Assembly: GCF_013300725.1 (NCBI RefSeq)
Contig: NZ_JAAIMM010000003.1
Location: 1 to 64,000, forward strand
Length of the DNA stretch: 64,000 nt
Direction of reading: 5' to 3'
DNA from: Allocoprococcus comes
GTDB lineage: Bacteria; Bacillota; Clostridia; Lachnospirales; Lachnospiraceae
Each line of letters starts with the position of its first letter. Within the stretch, counting starts at the first letter, position 1. Both the position numbers and the translations under genes were made by a program. The notes beneath the pieces were generated by a model. It ran no database searches, was not told where the DNA came from, and saw only the letters and a list, made by a program, of their open reading frames with translations. Positions 15,590-23,238 of the stretch are shown here, one piece after another.

Positions 15590-16444
15590 TCAAATCCCCC
15601 TCGGATCAAGGTTTGGCGGAGTAGCAGAAACTACATCGCCCTCCTCTAAGCCGGACAGTATTTCTATATTGGCTCCGTCTGTCACACCCAATGTCACTTT
15701 TGTTTCCACTCTTTCTCCATTCGGAGTAATTACAGTAACCAATCCCGTCCCTTGTCTACCCGCTATTACCGACAGCGGCAATATAAGGACATCATTTCTC
15801 GTTGTCGCCGTTATGACTACCGTTGCACTTTGCCCCGATTTCACATCGACTGTTTGACTGATCAAGCATTGCAGAATGCCCTCTTGCGGCACGATTCCCG
15901 TAAACGCATTTTCATCTGCGGCAGGCGACACCACGGCAATCATATCGGTTGGTCCTACACCATCATATACTTGAAATTTTGCTTTCAACTCTGCATACTC
16001 CGGTAAGGTACTCAAAAAATTATCTGCCTCTACATTGAGGGCAAATCCTGTATAATGCACTATCGCTACGGGATAATTACTCGGTACGCTTTCATTGGAT
16101 GGGGCAATAGAGGTAATTGTACCATCCACCGGAGATTTCAATTCTTTGCCGTTCACAGTTCCAATAATTTGCCCGGCAGTGATTTTTTCTTCTAATTCTA
16201 CCGCTGTATTAAATATGCCATTTTCGGGTGAGGAAATAATAAACGGTACTGCCGGAACAATAGTCGTTTGCGTTGAAACGGTTGGAGTAATTGTCCCTCG
16301 TACAACTGATACCGTTTTTTCTGCGGATGTTGCGCTATCTGTAAGATTGTTTTCGTCTGTCTGCCCAATTGCAGAGCAGGCAGATAGCGTAAATACAAGA
16401 AACAAAATAGAACATAGCAGCATTTGTTTTCTTAGCAACTTCAT
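15590..16444 (-). CDS. MacA/HlyD-like membrane-fusion adaptor, lipoprotein
   Basis: About 284 residues. The signal peptide ends with a lipobox (FTLSACSA). It has the split lipoyl-like half-motifs (GIFNTAVELEEKITAGQIIG and LKSPVDGTITSIAP) and a C-terminal beta domain ending GLEEGDVVSATPP, typical of MacA-like adaptors. In Gram-positives such proteins work with MacB-type transporters at the membrane. The promoter region 16448-16581 upstream contains an imperfect inverted repeat (AATACGAGC/GCCCGTATT), which may be a terminator or regulator site. Confidence 0.85.
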   Translation of the reverse strand: MKLLRKQMLLCSILFLVFTLSACSAIGQTDENNLTDSATSAEKTVSVVRGTITPTVSTQTTIVPAVPFIISSPENGIFNTAVELEEKITAGQIIGTVNGKELKSPVDGTITSIAPSNESVPSNYPVAIVHYTGFALNVEADNFLSTLPEYAELKAKFQVYDGVGPTDMIAVVSPAADENAFTGIVPQEGILQCLISQTVDVKSGQSATVVITATTRNDVLILPLSVIAGRQGTGLVTVITPNGERVETKVTLGVTDGANIEILSGLEEGDVVSATPPNLDPRGI

Positions 16445-16581
16445 CATTCCTCCTTATGCTGTATCACAAAAAATACGAGCCTCTATCTTGATACTTTTAT
16501 TGTACCAAAACAGAAGCCCGTATTTTCTTGATTGCTCGTAAGGTATTCCTCTTTTTTTCTATGCAAATTCTTACAATTTTC

Positions 16582-17667
16582 CTACGCCAACGGCAAAGTA
16601 ATTGAAAACTTGTTTTGATCCTCTTGGCTCTCTGCAACGATTGTACCATTGTGTAGTTCAACAATCTGCTTTGCAATCGCCAAACCTAATCCAGCTCCTC
16701 CACTGCTTGTACTTCTCGCTGCGTCAAGCCGATAAAACTGCTCGAAAATCCTGTTTAACTTTTCTTCCGGCAGAGTATCGCCGTGGTTACAAAAAATAAT
16801 GCTGACCGTATCTTCCTGACATTGTGCGCTGATCGTGATATCCGTATTTTCAAAACTGTAGATAACCGCATTTCTCAAAAGGTTATCAAAAACACGCTGA
16901 ATTTTGTCTGCGTCACATCGAAGCATTATATCATCATCAACACAAAGATTACATTGCAAATTCTTTGATTTGAGCATAGGCTTAAATTCATATACAAGTT
17001 GCTCCAGCAGGCGAGTTAAATTGATTTTCGTGTATTGTAATGTAATATCGTATATATTGAATCGTGTTATCTCGAAAAACTCGTTAATCAGATCCTCTAA
17101 CCGTTCTGCCTTACCAAGAGTGATTGAAAGGTACTTTTCTCGAAGTTCCTTTGAGATTTGCGACTCATCACGCAGTAAAGTAAGATACCCGATTACAGAA
17201 GAAAGCGGTGTTTTCAAATCGTGTGCAAGATACATAATCAGGTCATTTTTTCGCTGCTCATTTTCTTTTGCAAGCCTTGCATTACTTTCAGCCTCTTGTT
17301 TTAACTGATTGATGTTAGCGGCGATTTCACTCAACTCCGGGGACATTTCAATGTAACTGACATTCTGATCGAACATTTTTCCTGTCGCAGCCTGTACCTC
17401 GTACACATAGGCGACTACTTTTTTCAAAAGTAGGTATGTCATGTATATAATACAGCCACCCCACACGATTACAGCCACTATATAAAGATATACTGTTCTG
17501 TAATACAAGTAATAATACAAAACATACTTGCGGAGAATTTCCTCTGCCATAATTCCTAAAAGAAAAGTACCGCCAAAAATAAGCACAGAGCAAATCGCAC
17601 ATTGAATTACATACCCTTTGAACAAGGTAGAGAGCAGATAGTTTTTTTCTTTTTTATTCAATTTCAT
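16582..17667 (-). CDS. Sensor histidine kinase, VanS-like
   Basis: A 361-residue protein with two membrane segments (about 20-40 and 60-82), a short extracellular loop, HAMP-like region, then HisKA (YLAHDLKTPLSSVIGYL, phospho-His) and HATPase (NLLRNAVIYS, GGAGLGLAIAKQI). The kinase core closely resembles VanS of glycopeptide-resistance operons (e.g. RLEDLINEFFEITR, FYRLDAARS). It overlaps the response-regulator gene by 14 bp. There is no vanH/A/X or vanG/XY/T gene in the window, so it probably controls the efflux operon instead. Ligand unknown. Confidence 0.88.
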   Translation of the reverse strand: MKLNKKEKNYLLSTLFKGYVIQCAICSVLIFGGTFLLGIMAEEILRKYVLYYYLYYRTVYLYIVAVIVWGGCIIYMTYLLLKKVVAYVYEVQAATGKMFDQNVSYIEMSPELSEIAANINQLKQEAESNARLAKENEQRKNDLIMYLAHDLKTPLSSVIGYLTLLRDESQISKELREKYLSITLGKAERLEDLINEFFEITRFNIYDITLQYTKINLTRLLEQLVYEFKPMLKSKNLQCNLCVDDDIMLRCDADKIQRVFDNLLRNAVIYSFENTDITISAQCQEDTVSIIFCNHGDTLPEEKLNRIFEQFYRLDAARSTSSGGAGLGLAIAKQIVELHNGTIVAESQEDQNKFSITLPLA

Positions 17668-18355
17668 ACCCTACCCCCCAAACAGTTTTAATGAACTTCG
17701 GATTTTTTGAAGGTTCATTCAATTTTTCCCGAAGCCGCCCAATGTGCGCCATTACCGTATTGTTACTGTTGCGAAGATACTTTTCTTTCCACACGGCTTC
17801 AAATAATTCCTCCGAGGCGACAACTTTACCCTGATGTTCGCACAGATACCACAGAATAGAAAACTCCAACGGAGTCAAGGCTATTTCTTTGCCATACAAG
17901 TAGCACTTGTGGCTGACTCTGTTTATCAGTAGACCTCTGATGTCATACTCGTCTTTTTCTTCGGATTGGCTCAAATTAGGACTGTTATAGCTCTGATAAC
18001 GCCTTAATTGCGTCTTTACTCTTGCCACAACCTCTAAAGGATTAAACGGTTTCGTTATATAATCATCCGCACCAATCGTAAGCCCCATAATCTTGTCGCT
18101 ATCCTCAATTTTGGCGGTAAGCATAATAATAGGGAAGTAAAACTTTTCCCGAATTTTTTGGCAAAGTCGAAAACCATCAATATCCGGCAGCATAATATCA
18201 AGTATCGCTAAATCAATCTGCGACTGTTTGATACATTTCATCGCCTCTAACCCATTATAACATTTATATACTGAATAACCATCGTTACTCAAATACACTT
18301 CAAGCAGATCAACGATTTCTTTTTCGTCATCCACAATTAAAATCTTCTTGTTCAT
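17654..18355 (-). CDS. Response regulator, VanR-like (OmpR family)
   Basis: A 233-residue protein. It has a receiver domain with acidic pair DD9-10, phospho-acceptor Asp53 (ILDIMLP), Lys in TKPF, then an OmpR winged helix (LTPLEFSILWYLCEHQGKVV, SNNTVMAHIGRLREK, VWGVGYEIE). The whole chain is close to VanR in order and motifs. It overlaps the kinase and follows the VanU-like gene by 5 bp, giving a U-R-S order like that of vanG-type clusters. It most likely activates the cargo operon 16444-11703. Confidence 0.9.
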   Translation of the reverse strand: MNKKILIVDDEKEIVDLLEVYLSNDGYSVYKCYNGLEAMKCIKQSQIDLAILDIMLPDIDGFRLCQKIREKFYFPIIMLTAKIEDSDKIMGLTIGADDYITKPFNPLEVVARVKTQLRRYQSYNSPNLSQSEEKDEYDIRGLLINRVSHKCYLYGKEIALTPLEFSILWYLCEHQGKVVASEELFEAVWKEKYLRNSNNTVMAHIGRLREKLNEPSKNPKFIKTVWGVGYEIE

Positions 18356-18360
18356 TGATC

Positions 18361-18573
18361 CTACACCTCATTTTCGGGTACGGCTTCCATTATGTCGCCA
18401 AAATCACACTCTAAGTATTCGCATATATTCAACAGCACGGGAAGGGTAACATTTTCATTTTTTCCGAGTTTCGCAAATGTACTTTTGCTTGCCCCGACCG
18501 CTTCTCGTAATTGACTCTTTTTCATTCCCTTGTCAATCAGAAGTTTCCAAAGTTTGTTGTACCGTACTTTCAT
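18361..18573 (-). CDS. Small XRE regulator, VanU-like
   Basis: About 70 residues from the ATG at 18573 (GGAGGTG upstream). It is a single helix-turn-helix domain of the YozG/VanU type: MKVRYNKLWKLLIDKGMKKS, then ASKSTFAKLGKNENV and CEYLECDFGDIME. In vanG-type clusters a protein of this type (VanU) precedes VanR-VanS, exactly as here. It is transcribed from a good promoter at 18603-18631 and is the first gene of the cargo. Confidence 0.82.
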   Translation of the reverse strand: MKVRYNKLWKLLIDKGMKKSQLREAVGASKSTFAKLGKNENVTLPVLLNICEYLECDFGDIMEAVPENEV

Positions 18574-18602
18574 TTCCGCACCTCCACCCAAATATAGTTT
18601 GT

Positions 18603-18631
18603 ATTATAGCACTTTGAGAGTGAAATCGCAA
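18603..18631 (-). promoter_or_regulatory. Promoter of the VanU/R/S-like genes
   Basis: On the minus strand TTGCGA (18626-18631) and TATAAT (18603-18608) are 17 bp apart, 30 bp upstream of the VanU-like start codon. A 6-bp inverted repeat (AAGTCT 18637-18642, AGACTT 18651-18656) lies just upstream of the -35 and may be a regulator site. Confidence 0.65.
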
Positions 18632-18700
18632 TTATTAAGTCTGTATTTTGAGACTTTTAGTTTTCAAACCGGCACAATATCTTTCTGATATGTAATCCAA

Positions 18701-18721
18701 CCGCCTGCAAAATGCAGGCGG
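18701..18721 (-). terminator. Strong hairpin after the CHAP gene
   Basis: CCGCCTGCA (18701-18709) and TGCAGGCGG (18713-18721) pair perfectly around AAA, right after the CHAP stop codon at 18732. The T-tract on the minus strand is poor (TTGGATT), so it may act as a partial terminator or an RNA-stabilising stem. Confidence 0.55.
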
Positions 18722-18731
18722 CTTGTGTATT

Positions 18732-19922
18732 TTAATAGGCAGGTGCGCCGTAGCCAAGAATCTCGTAATAACCGATAGAATACTCATTGACTCGGCAACT
18801 GTCGCCGGAGTTGCCCTCGACCGTATAAACCTTGCCGTTTTCGACCTTTTGAACAATACCCGTATGGTCGGATAATCCATCCTGACCACTTTCGTCTGCC
18901 CAATCGAAGAAAATAATCATTCCGGGGGCAGGCTCGGCGCTGCCATCCAGCCATTGTCCACGATCCTTAAACCATTGTACTCCGTTGACACAGCCTGCAT
19001 ATTTTGGGATAACTCCAGCGTCGATATAGCCGCACTCGTTGGCACACCAAGATACAAAGCAAGCACACCATTCTACACGGGAGTTAAAACCGTACCACGA
19101 CCAATACGGCTGACCGTCCACATTGCCAACCAGAGAGAGTGCAACGGTCACGATCTGTCCGTCGCCGCCTGTAATGCCGTAAAGCACCTGTGACCAAAGG
19201 TAATTGTTTTCATCTGCAAGCAGTTCAGCGAGGTAGCCTTTCTGTTCTTCGTTAAAACCATATTGCGCCGCCATTTCCTCGGCAGTCTTGTGGCTGACGG
19301 TAATATACAGATAGGTTTGTGTGACCGTGCTTTCAGTTTCCACGATATTACCGTGTCCGTCATCGGTTTCGGTAATAACTGTTTCGGTCTTGCTCTCTGT
19401 TCGGGAAGATATTTGATTCATCTCCCAAAAGATGTCTTTTAAGAGTTGCTTTTTGCCATCGTCCATTGTGGCAACCTCTTGGGGGTTATCTTGATCCGTA
19501 TTCGTTTTTACAGAGTAAACGGCAAGCACCTCTTTCCAAACGGCTCTGCTGCCACTCATTTCAAGAACATCATAGGATACCGAGTTCTTTTCCTCTTGCA
19601 GCTTGGTATCGTATTCGGTATTGATTTCCTGCACAACGGTCTGCATACTCATTCCAGTGCCGGAATCTTCGTCTGAGAAGAAAATGCCAAATACTGAGCC
19701 GAGGATCATACCAATCAGGCAAATCACGATAATAACCAAAACCGCCACCCAGCCGCCTGCGGCGATAGCGGCAATCAAGGCTTTCGTTCCGGCAATAATC
19801 GCTTTAATGGCAAGTGCGGTCGCTTTGGCAATCGCCTTTACCGTAACCACGGCGGCTTTTGCCGCAGCCCTTGCCGCTTGTGCTGCTCTCTGTGCAGTTT
19901 TAACCGTAATGATTGAATCCAC
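18732..19922 (-). CDS. CHAP-domain wall hydrolase, N-terminally truncated
   Basis: Up to 396 residues. An Ala/Lys-rich basic stretch (about 1-45) precedes a membrane segment (WVAVLVIIVICLIGMILGSVF, about 57-77), an extracellular linker and a C-terminal CHAP domain with catalytic Cys (EWCACFVSWC), His (DHTGIVQKV) and Asn (EGNSGD). Such proteins are the peptidoglycan hydrolases of Gram-positive conjugation systems. The only start is a GTG without a ribosome-binding site, located inside the neighbouring repeat-protein sequence. The native 5' end is therefore missing and expression is doubtful. A second, intact hydrolase is at 42825. Confidence 0.75.
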   Translation of the reverse strand: MDSIITVKTAQRAAQAARAAAKAAVVTVKAIAKATALAIKAIIAGTKALIAAIAAGGWVAVLVIIVICLIGMILGSVFGIFFSDEDSGTGMSMQTVVQEINTEYDTKLQEEKNSVSYDVLEMSGSRAVWKEVLAVYSVKTNTDQDNPQEVATMDDGKKQLLKDIFWEMNQISSRTESKTETVITETDDGHGNIVETESTVTQTYLYITVSHKTAEEMAAQYGFNEEQKGYLAELLADENNYLWSQVLYGITGGDGQIVTVALSLVGNVDGQPYWSWYGFNSRVEWCACFVSWCANECGYIDAGVIPKYAGCVNGVQWFKDRGQWLDGSAEPAPGMIIFFDWADESGQDGLSDHTGIVQKVENGKVYTVEGNSGDSCRVNEYSIGYYEILGYGAPAY

Positions 19923-20210
19923 CTAAAAATCCTGGATTGCTATGCCCCCGCTTATGCCCCTTGTCATCATAATGGTTTAAACCGCCAAAGAATCCTGGTC
20001 GACTCTCACCTACTTTATGCCCGTTATTGTCATAATGATTCATACCACCAAAAAAGGAAGGCGAACTATGTCCGATTTTCTTTCCATTTGCATCATAGTC
20101 GTTCATACCACCAAAGAATCCTGGTCTGCTCTCGCCTACTTTTTTCCGTTTGCATCATAATGGTTTATGGATCCAAAGAATCCTGGTCTGCTATATCCTT
20201 TTTTACTCAT
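19900..20210 (-). pseudogene. Tandem-repeat protein gene, frameshifted and truncated
   Basis: It starts at ATG 20210 with GGAGGGTGA upstream. It encodes about five copies of a 20-residue unit of the form PGFFGGxNHYDxxGxKxGxS. An A-run near 20146 is one base short, so the first reading frame stops after 24 codons; the rest continues in another frame to a stop at 19900. At that point the repeat is fused to the truncated CHAP gene. Such Phe/Gly/Tyr repeat proteins occur in Clostridia, function unknown. Both lesions make this gene dead. Bases 20211-20405 hold no gene that I see. Confidence 0.7.
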
Positions 20211-20405
20211 AATGTCACCCTCCTGACTCTATTAGCCTCTTGTTTGATCTCAGAATAACACACTTTTCTCATTTGGAAGTCGCATAACAGGCGACATTCT
20301 TTTATCGCATTTACATTCATTATACCATTTATAATTCTTCCGACAATACGCAATAAAGCCGGAAGCCACGTTATCATCCATGACCTCCGACTCGTTCTGC
20401 TTATT

Positions 20406-23162
20406 CTACACTGTCCTTACACCCAAATCAACTCCTCTCTCCGTTTTATCTTTTCCCTGCTTTTCTTGAATAATCCTCTTATTGATCTCAAGCCGTTCAT
20501 GAATGGATAATTTCTTATCTTTTCCATCTACCGCCTGCTTCTGCTGTGCCGGTTTTCTATCTGTTTTTCCTACATCCTTAACAACTTCATTCGCTTCGGT
20601 ACTTGTTACCCTCTCATCTGCTCTTCCTTCATATCTTTCTGCTATCTGCTGTTCTCGTCTCTCCTTCACACCTTTTTCCTCCAGATTGCAAAAACTCTGC
20701 AGATACGGAAGCACATGATTCTGCATGTCTGTCAGATCTTCCATATACTTTTGGAACTCTTCACTTCCTTTGCCTTTCTGGTAATTGATCCAATACTCAT
20801 CTGTAAGCTTCATTTCATTATCATACTTCAACTGACTCACAATACCGCCATGTCCATTTCCAATATCCATTGACTTCTTAAAATGATGCAGCATCTGTTC
20901 ACCTTTTTCCGCATAATATACAGTCACATATATCTTTGCAATTTTTGTAGGTTCCTCTGTCTTCGGATCACGTTTTGCATACCATTCTTTATCCATTTCT
21001 GCTGTTTTTGCATCCAGCTCAGACAGCTTCTGACATCTTGGATTCATGAGATCACTTTCTTCACAATAGTTTACATACACCATTGGTTCCATATCCTTTG
21101 GAAGTTCAGGTTCATAGGCTTTCAGTCTTTCAATCAATACTCCTGCACGAACAGACAGATCGCATTCTTCGTCTACAATATCCTTCAGATATGAAATATA
21201 GGAATGAATATTTCCACTTCTCAAATCCAGCATTACTTCCTGCACCGTATTTTCTCCCCTCTCCACATTATCTCGATACTCATACGGATCAAAAGCTTCT
21301 GCAATCTCATCCAGTGCCTCTGCCAGCTGTTCTGTGGTCATTTTCTCAGGATACATTGCTTCTCGAACATCCCTCATCGGTACATACTTGTAGTCCGGCA
21401 ATGCTTCATGAATTTTCTCGATCCCTTCCCGTACCAGTGCAAGTTCTCCATAAAATCGAACATCATCCATCAGATTTCCGAATACGGTATTCCCTTTAAC
21501 GATCGCAAATTCGGCTTCATCATAGTAACTGTCTTCCGGATCACGATAAATAATTCCCATTGAGCATCCCAGATACGCAGTTTTAGGATTCTCCCTATAT
21601 TTTTCATAGACCGCAGCAATCTGATTAACATCGGTACTTTTTTCATAAGCTCCCATATCATGGAACTCATCACATTCTGTGGCGAAATATTCCAGATAAG
21701 GCTCTTTCTTCGGTGGCATATTATTAAGGACGTTATCAATCATGTTATAATTCGCCTCTTCCAGTTCCTCCACCTTTGCCAAAGGCTTATATTCGCCCTG
21801 GCTTTTCTGAATCTCTGCCATTACAACTTCATCCATTTCTTCTACTTTTTCCATCAACTGATCATAATCTCCACGGATGCGTTCTCCAGTCCAGCCTTCG
21901 TCTTCCAGAAGTTCCTCTGCCGCTTCTTCAATAGAAATTTGATCATTTTCATAGACGCCACCATCCATCAGACGAAAATCTTCATCGTAAAACGAATAAT
22001 CATATCCTTCTTCTGTTCTCTGAATAGCAAAGTAACGTTCTCCTACCTCATATGCCAGTTCACTAAGAACCTGTTCTTCCAGATTCAGGAAAGAATCCAG
22101 CTGTTCAAAACTGATACTGTCTACAAAATGAGCGGTTACTTTTTCCCCGTCATTCAGAACTATGATATCACTGACAGACAGGGAATGCCCACGGAAATCT
22201 TCCGGTCTATCAATGTTGAACCTTTCAAAAATATCATCCAGTGACATATTTCCCGATAATTCCCCAACATAGACCAGCTTATAATCTTCTTTTTTTATCT
22301 GCATACCATGACTTTCAATAAAGCGCATATTCATAAATGCATAGTTTTCGCCCGGTGAATCGTCCTTGATCTGATAAATACCAAAGGTTCGCCTTGTTCC
22401 TAACAACAGGTTTGCCTCTTTCAAAGACTGAATCTGCGGATATTTCTGCATTTCCCATTCCAGGTTACGGAAACGCTCCAGTTCTGTCATAGACATCTGA
22501 TAATGCTCCGGTCCTCGTTCAATTTCCATGCGTTCCGTGACATACATTGGTGATGAAAAATTAGTGATCAGATAGATATCTGCTCCGGCATCGTATAATT
22601 TCAGTGCTTCTTCCTGCTCAATGACACTCATAGGCTCCTGAAATGCTCCAAAATCTTCATCGGCATAATCCAGGTCATTCTCCTCTATCCGTTCCCACAT
22701 CTGCGATTCCATGCCAAACAGACCTTCATGCGCCTGTATCATTTCTTTACTTGCATACTCTCCCTTGCTGCCATCGCTGCCCAGGCAATAAATCTTAGAA
22801 CCCATTCTGTGATAATCCAAAGCTGCTTCTTTTCTAAGCGGCACCATGTCTTCTGCTGTATATCCATAATCACGTAATTCCAGCTTACCTATGGTTGGAT
22901 CTGGTAGATCCTGAATATCCATTCTTGCATCATCCAGTAGATCCTCTACCCCTTCTTCATCTGCCTGGATCACTGCATCTGCTAGATTTCTTACCAGAGT
23001 CCTAACTTTCTCTTCCTCACCGATCAGATTCGCATATTCAAAAAGCTGTTCTTTTACATCTGTTGGAAATTCTATGCCTCTACGCTCTGCCTGACTGATC
23101 TGTCCCTGCGTGTATTCCTGCATTTTCTGTGTTTCTCTACCCGTTATCCTGTTTCTTGCCAT
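20406..23162 (-). CDS. YodL-domain large polyvalent ICE protein
   Basis: A 918-residue acidic protein. A YodL-like domain lies at about 255-335 (TFGIYQIKDDSPGENYAFMN, later LSVSDIIVL). The rest is made of poorly known helical and alpha/beta modules typical of large polyvalent proteins of conjugative elements, which are thought to act in or after transfer, e.g. against host defences. The C-terminus has SIHERLEINK 33 residues from the end, a motif shared with three other ICE proteins here. It follows the 2560-residue gene by 76 bp, separated by a terminator-like hairpin. Start ATG at 23162 with AGGAGG upstream. Confidence 0.75.
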   Translation of the reverse strand: MARNRITGRETQKMQEYTQGQISQAERRGIEFPTDVKEQLFEYANLIGEEEKVRTLVRNLADAVIQADEEGVEDLLDDARMDIQDLPDPTIGKLELRDYGYTAEDMVPLRKEAALDYHRMGSKIYCLGSDGSKGEYASKEMIQAHEGLFGMESQMWERIEENDLDYADEDFGAFQEPMSVIEQEEALKLYDAGADIYLITNFSSPMYVTERMEIERGPEHYQMSMTELERFRNLEWEMQKYPQIQSLKEANLLLGTRRTFGIYQIKDDSPGENYAFMNMRFIESHGMQIKKEDYKLVYVGELSGNMSLDDIFERFNIDRPEDFRGHSLSVSDIIVLNDGEKVTAHFVDSISFEQLDSFLNLEEQVLSELAYEVGERYFAIQRTEEGYDYSFYDEDFRLMDGGVYENDQISIEEAAEELLEDEGWTGERIRGDYDQLMEKVEEMDEVVMAEIQKSQGEYKPLAKVEELEEANYNMIDNVLNNMPPKKEPYLEYFATECDEFHDMGAYEKSTDVNQIAAVYEKYRENPKTAYLGCSMGIIYRDPEDSYYDEAEFAIVKGNTVFGNLMDDVRFYGELALVREGIEKIHEALPDYKYVPMRDVREAMYPEKMTTEQLAEALDEIAEAFDPYEYRDNVERGENTVQEVMLDLRSGNIHSYISYLKDIVDEECDLSVRAGVLIERLKAYEPELPKDMEPMVYVNYCEESDLMNPRCQKLSELDAKTAEMDKEWYAKRDPKTEEPTKIAKIYVTVYYAEKGEQMLHHFKKSMDIGNGHGGIVSQLKYDNEMKLTDEYWINYQKGKGSEEFQKYMEDLTDMQNHVLPYLQSFCNLEEKGVKERREQQIAERYEGRADERVTSTEANEVVKDVGKTDRKPAQQKQAVDGKDKKLSIHERLEINKRIIQEKQGKDKTERGVDLGVRTV

Positions 23163-23181
23163 ATAAATTCCTCCTGTGTTC

Positions 23182-23229
23182 TAAAAAATGGCATAACCGA
23201 CAGAACCTTCTTCTACCAAATTATGCCAT
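23182..23229 (-). terminator. Intrinsic terminator-like hairpin
   Basis: ATGGCATAA (23188-23196) pairs perfectly with TTATGCCAT (23221-23229) around a 24-nt loop. On the minus strand a run of T follows directly. It separates the methylase/helicase gene from the YodL gene, so the latter needs read-through or its own promoter. Confidence 0.6.
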
Positions 23230-23238
23230 CTTTCCTCT

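Noticed and set aside
16582-18573. Glycopeptide-resistance operon
   Set aside because: Only VanU/R/S-like regulators are present; no van ligase, dehydrogenase, VanX or racemase gene is seen, so no resistance claim is made.
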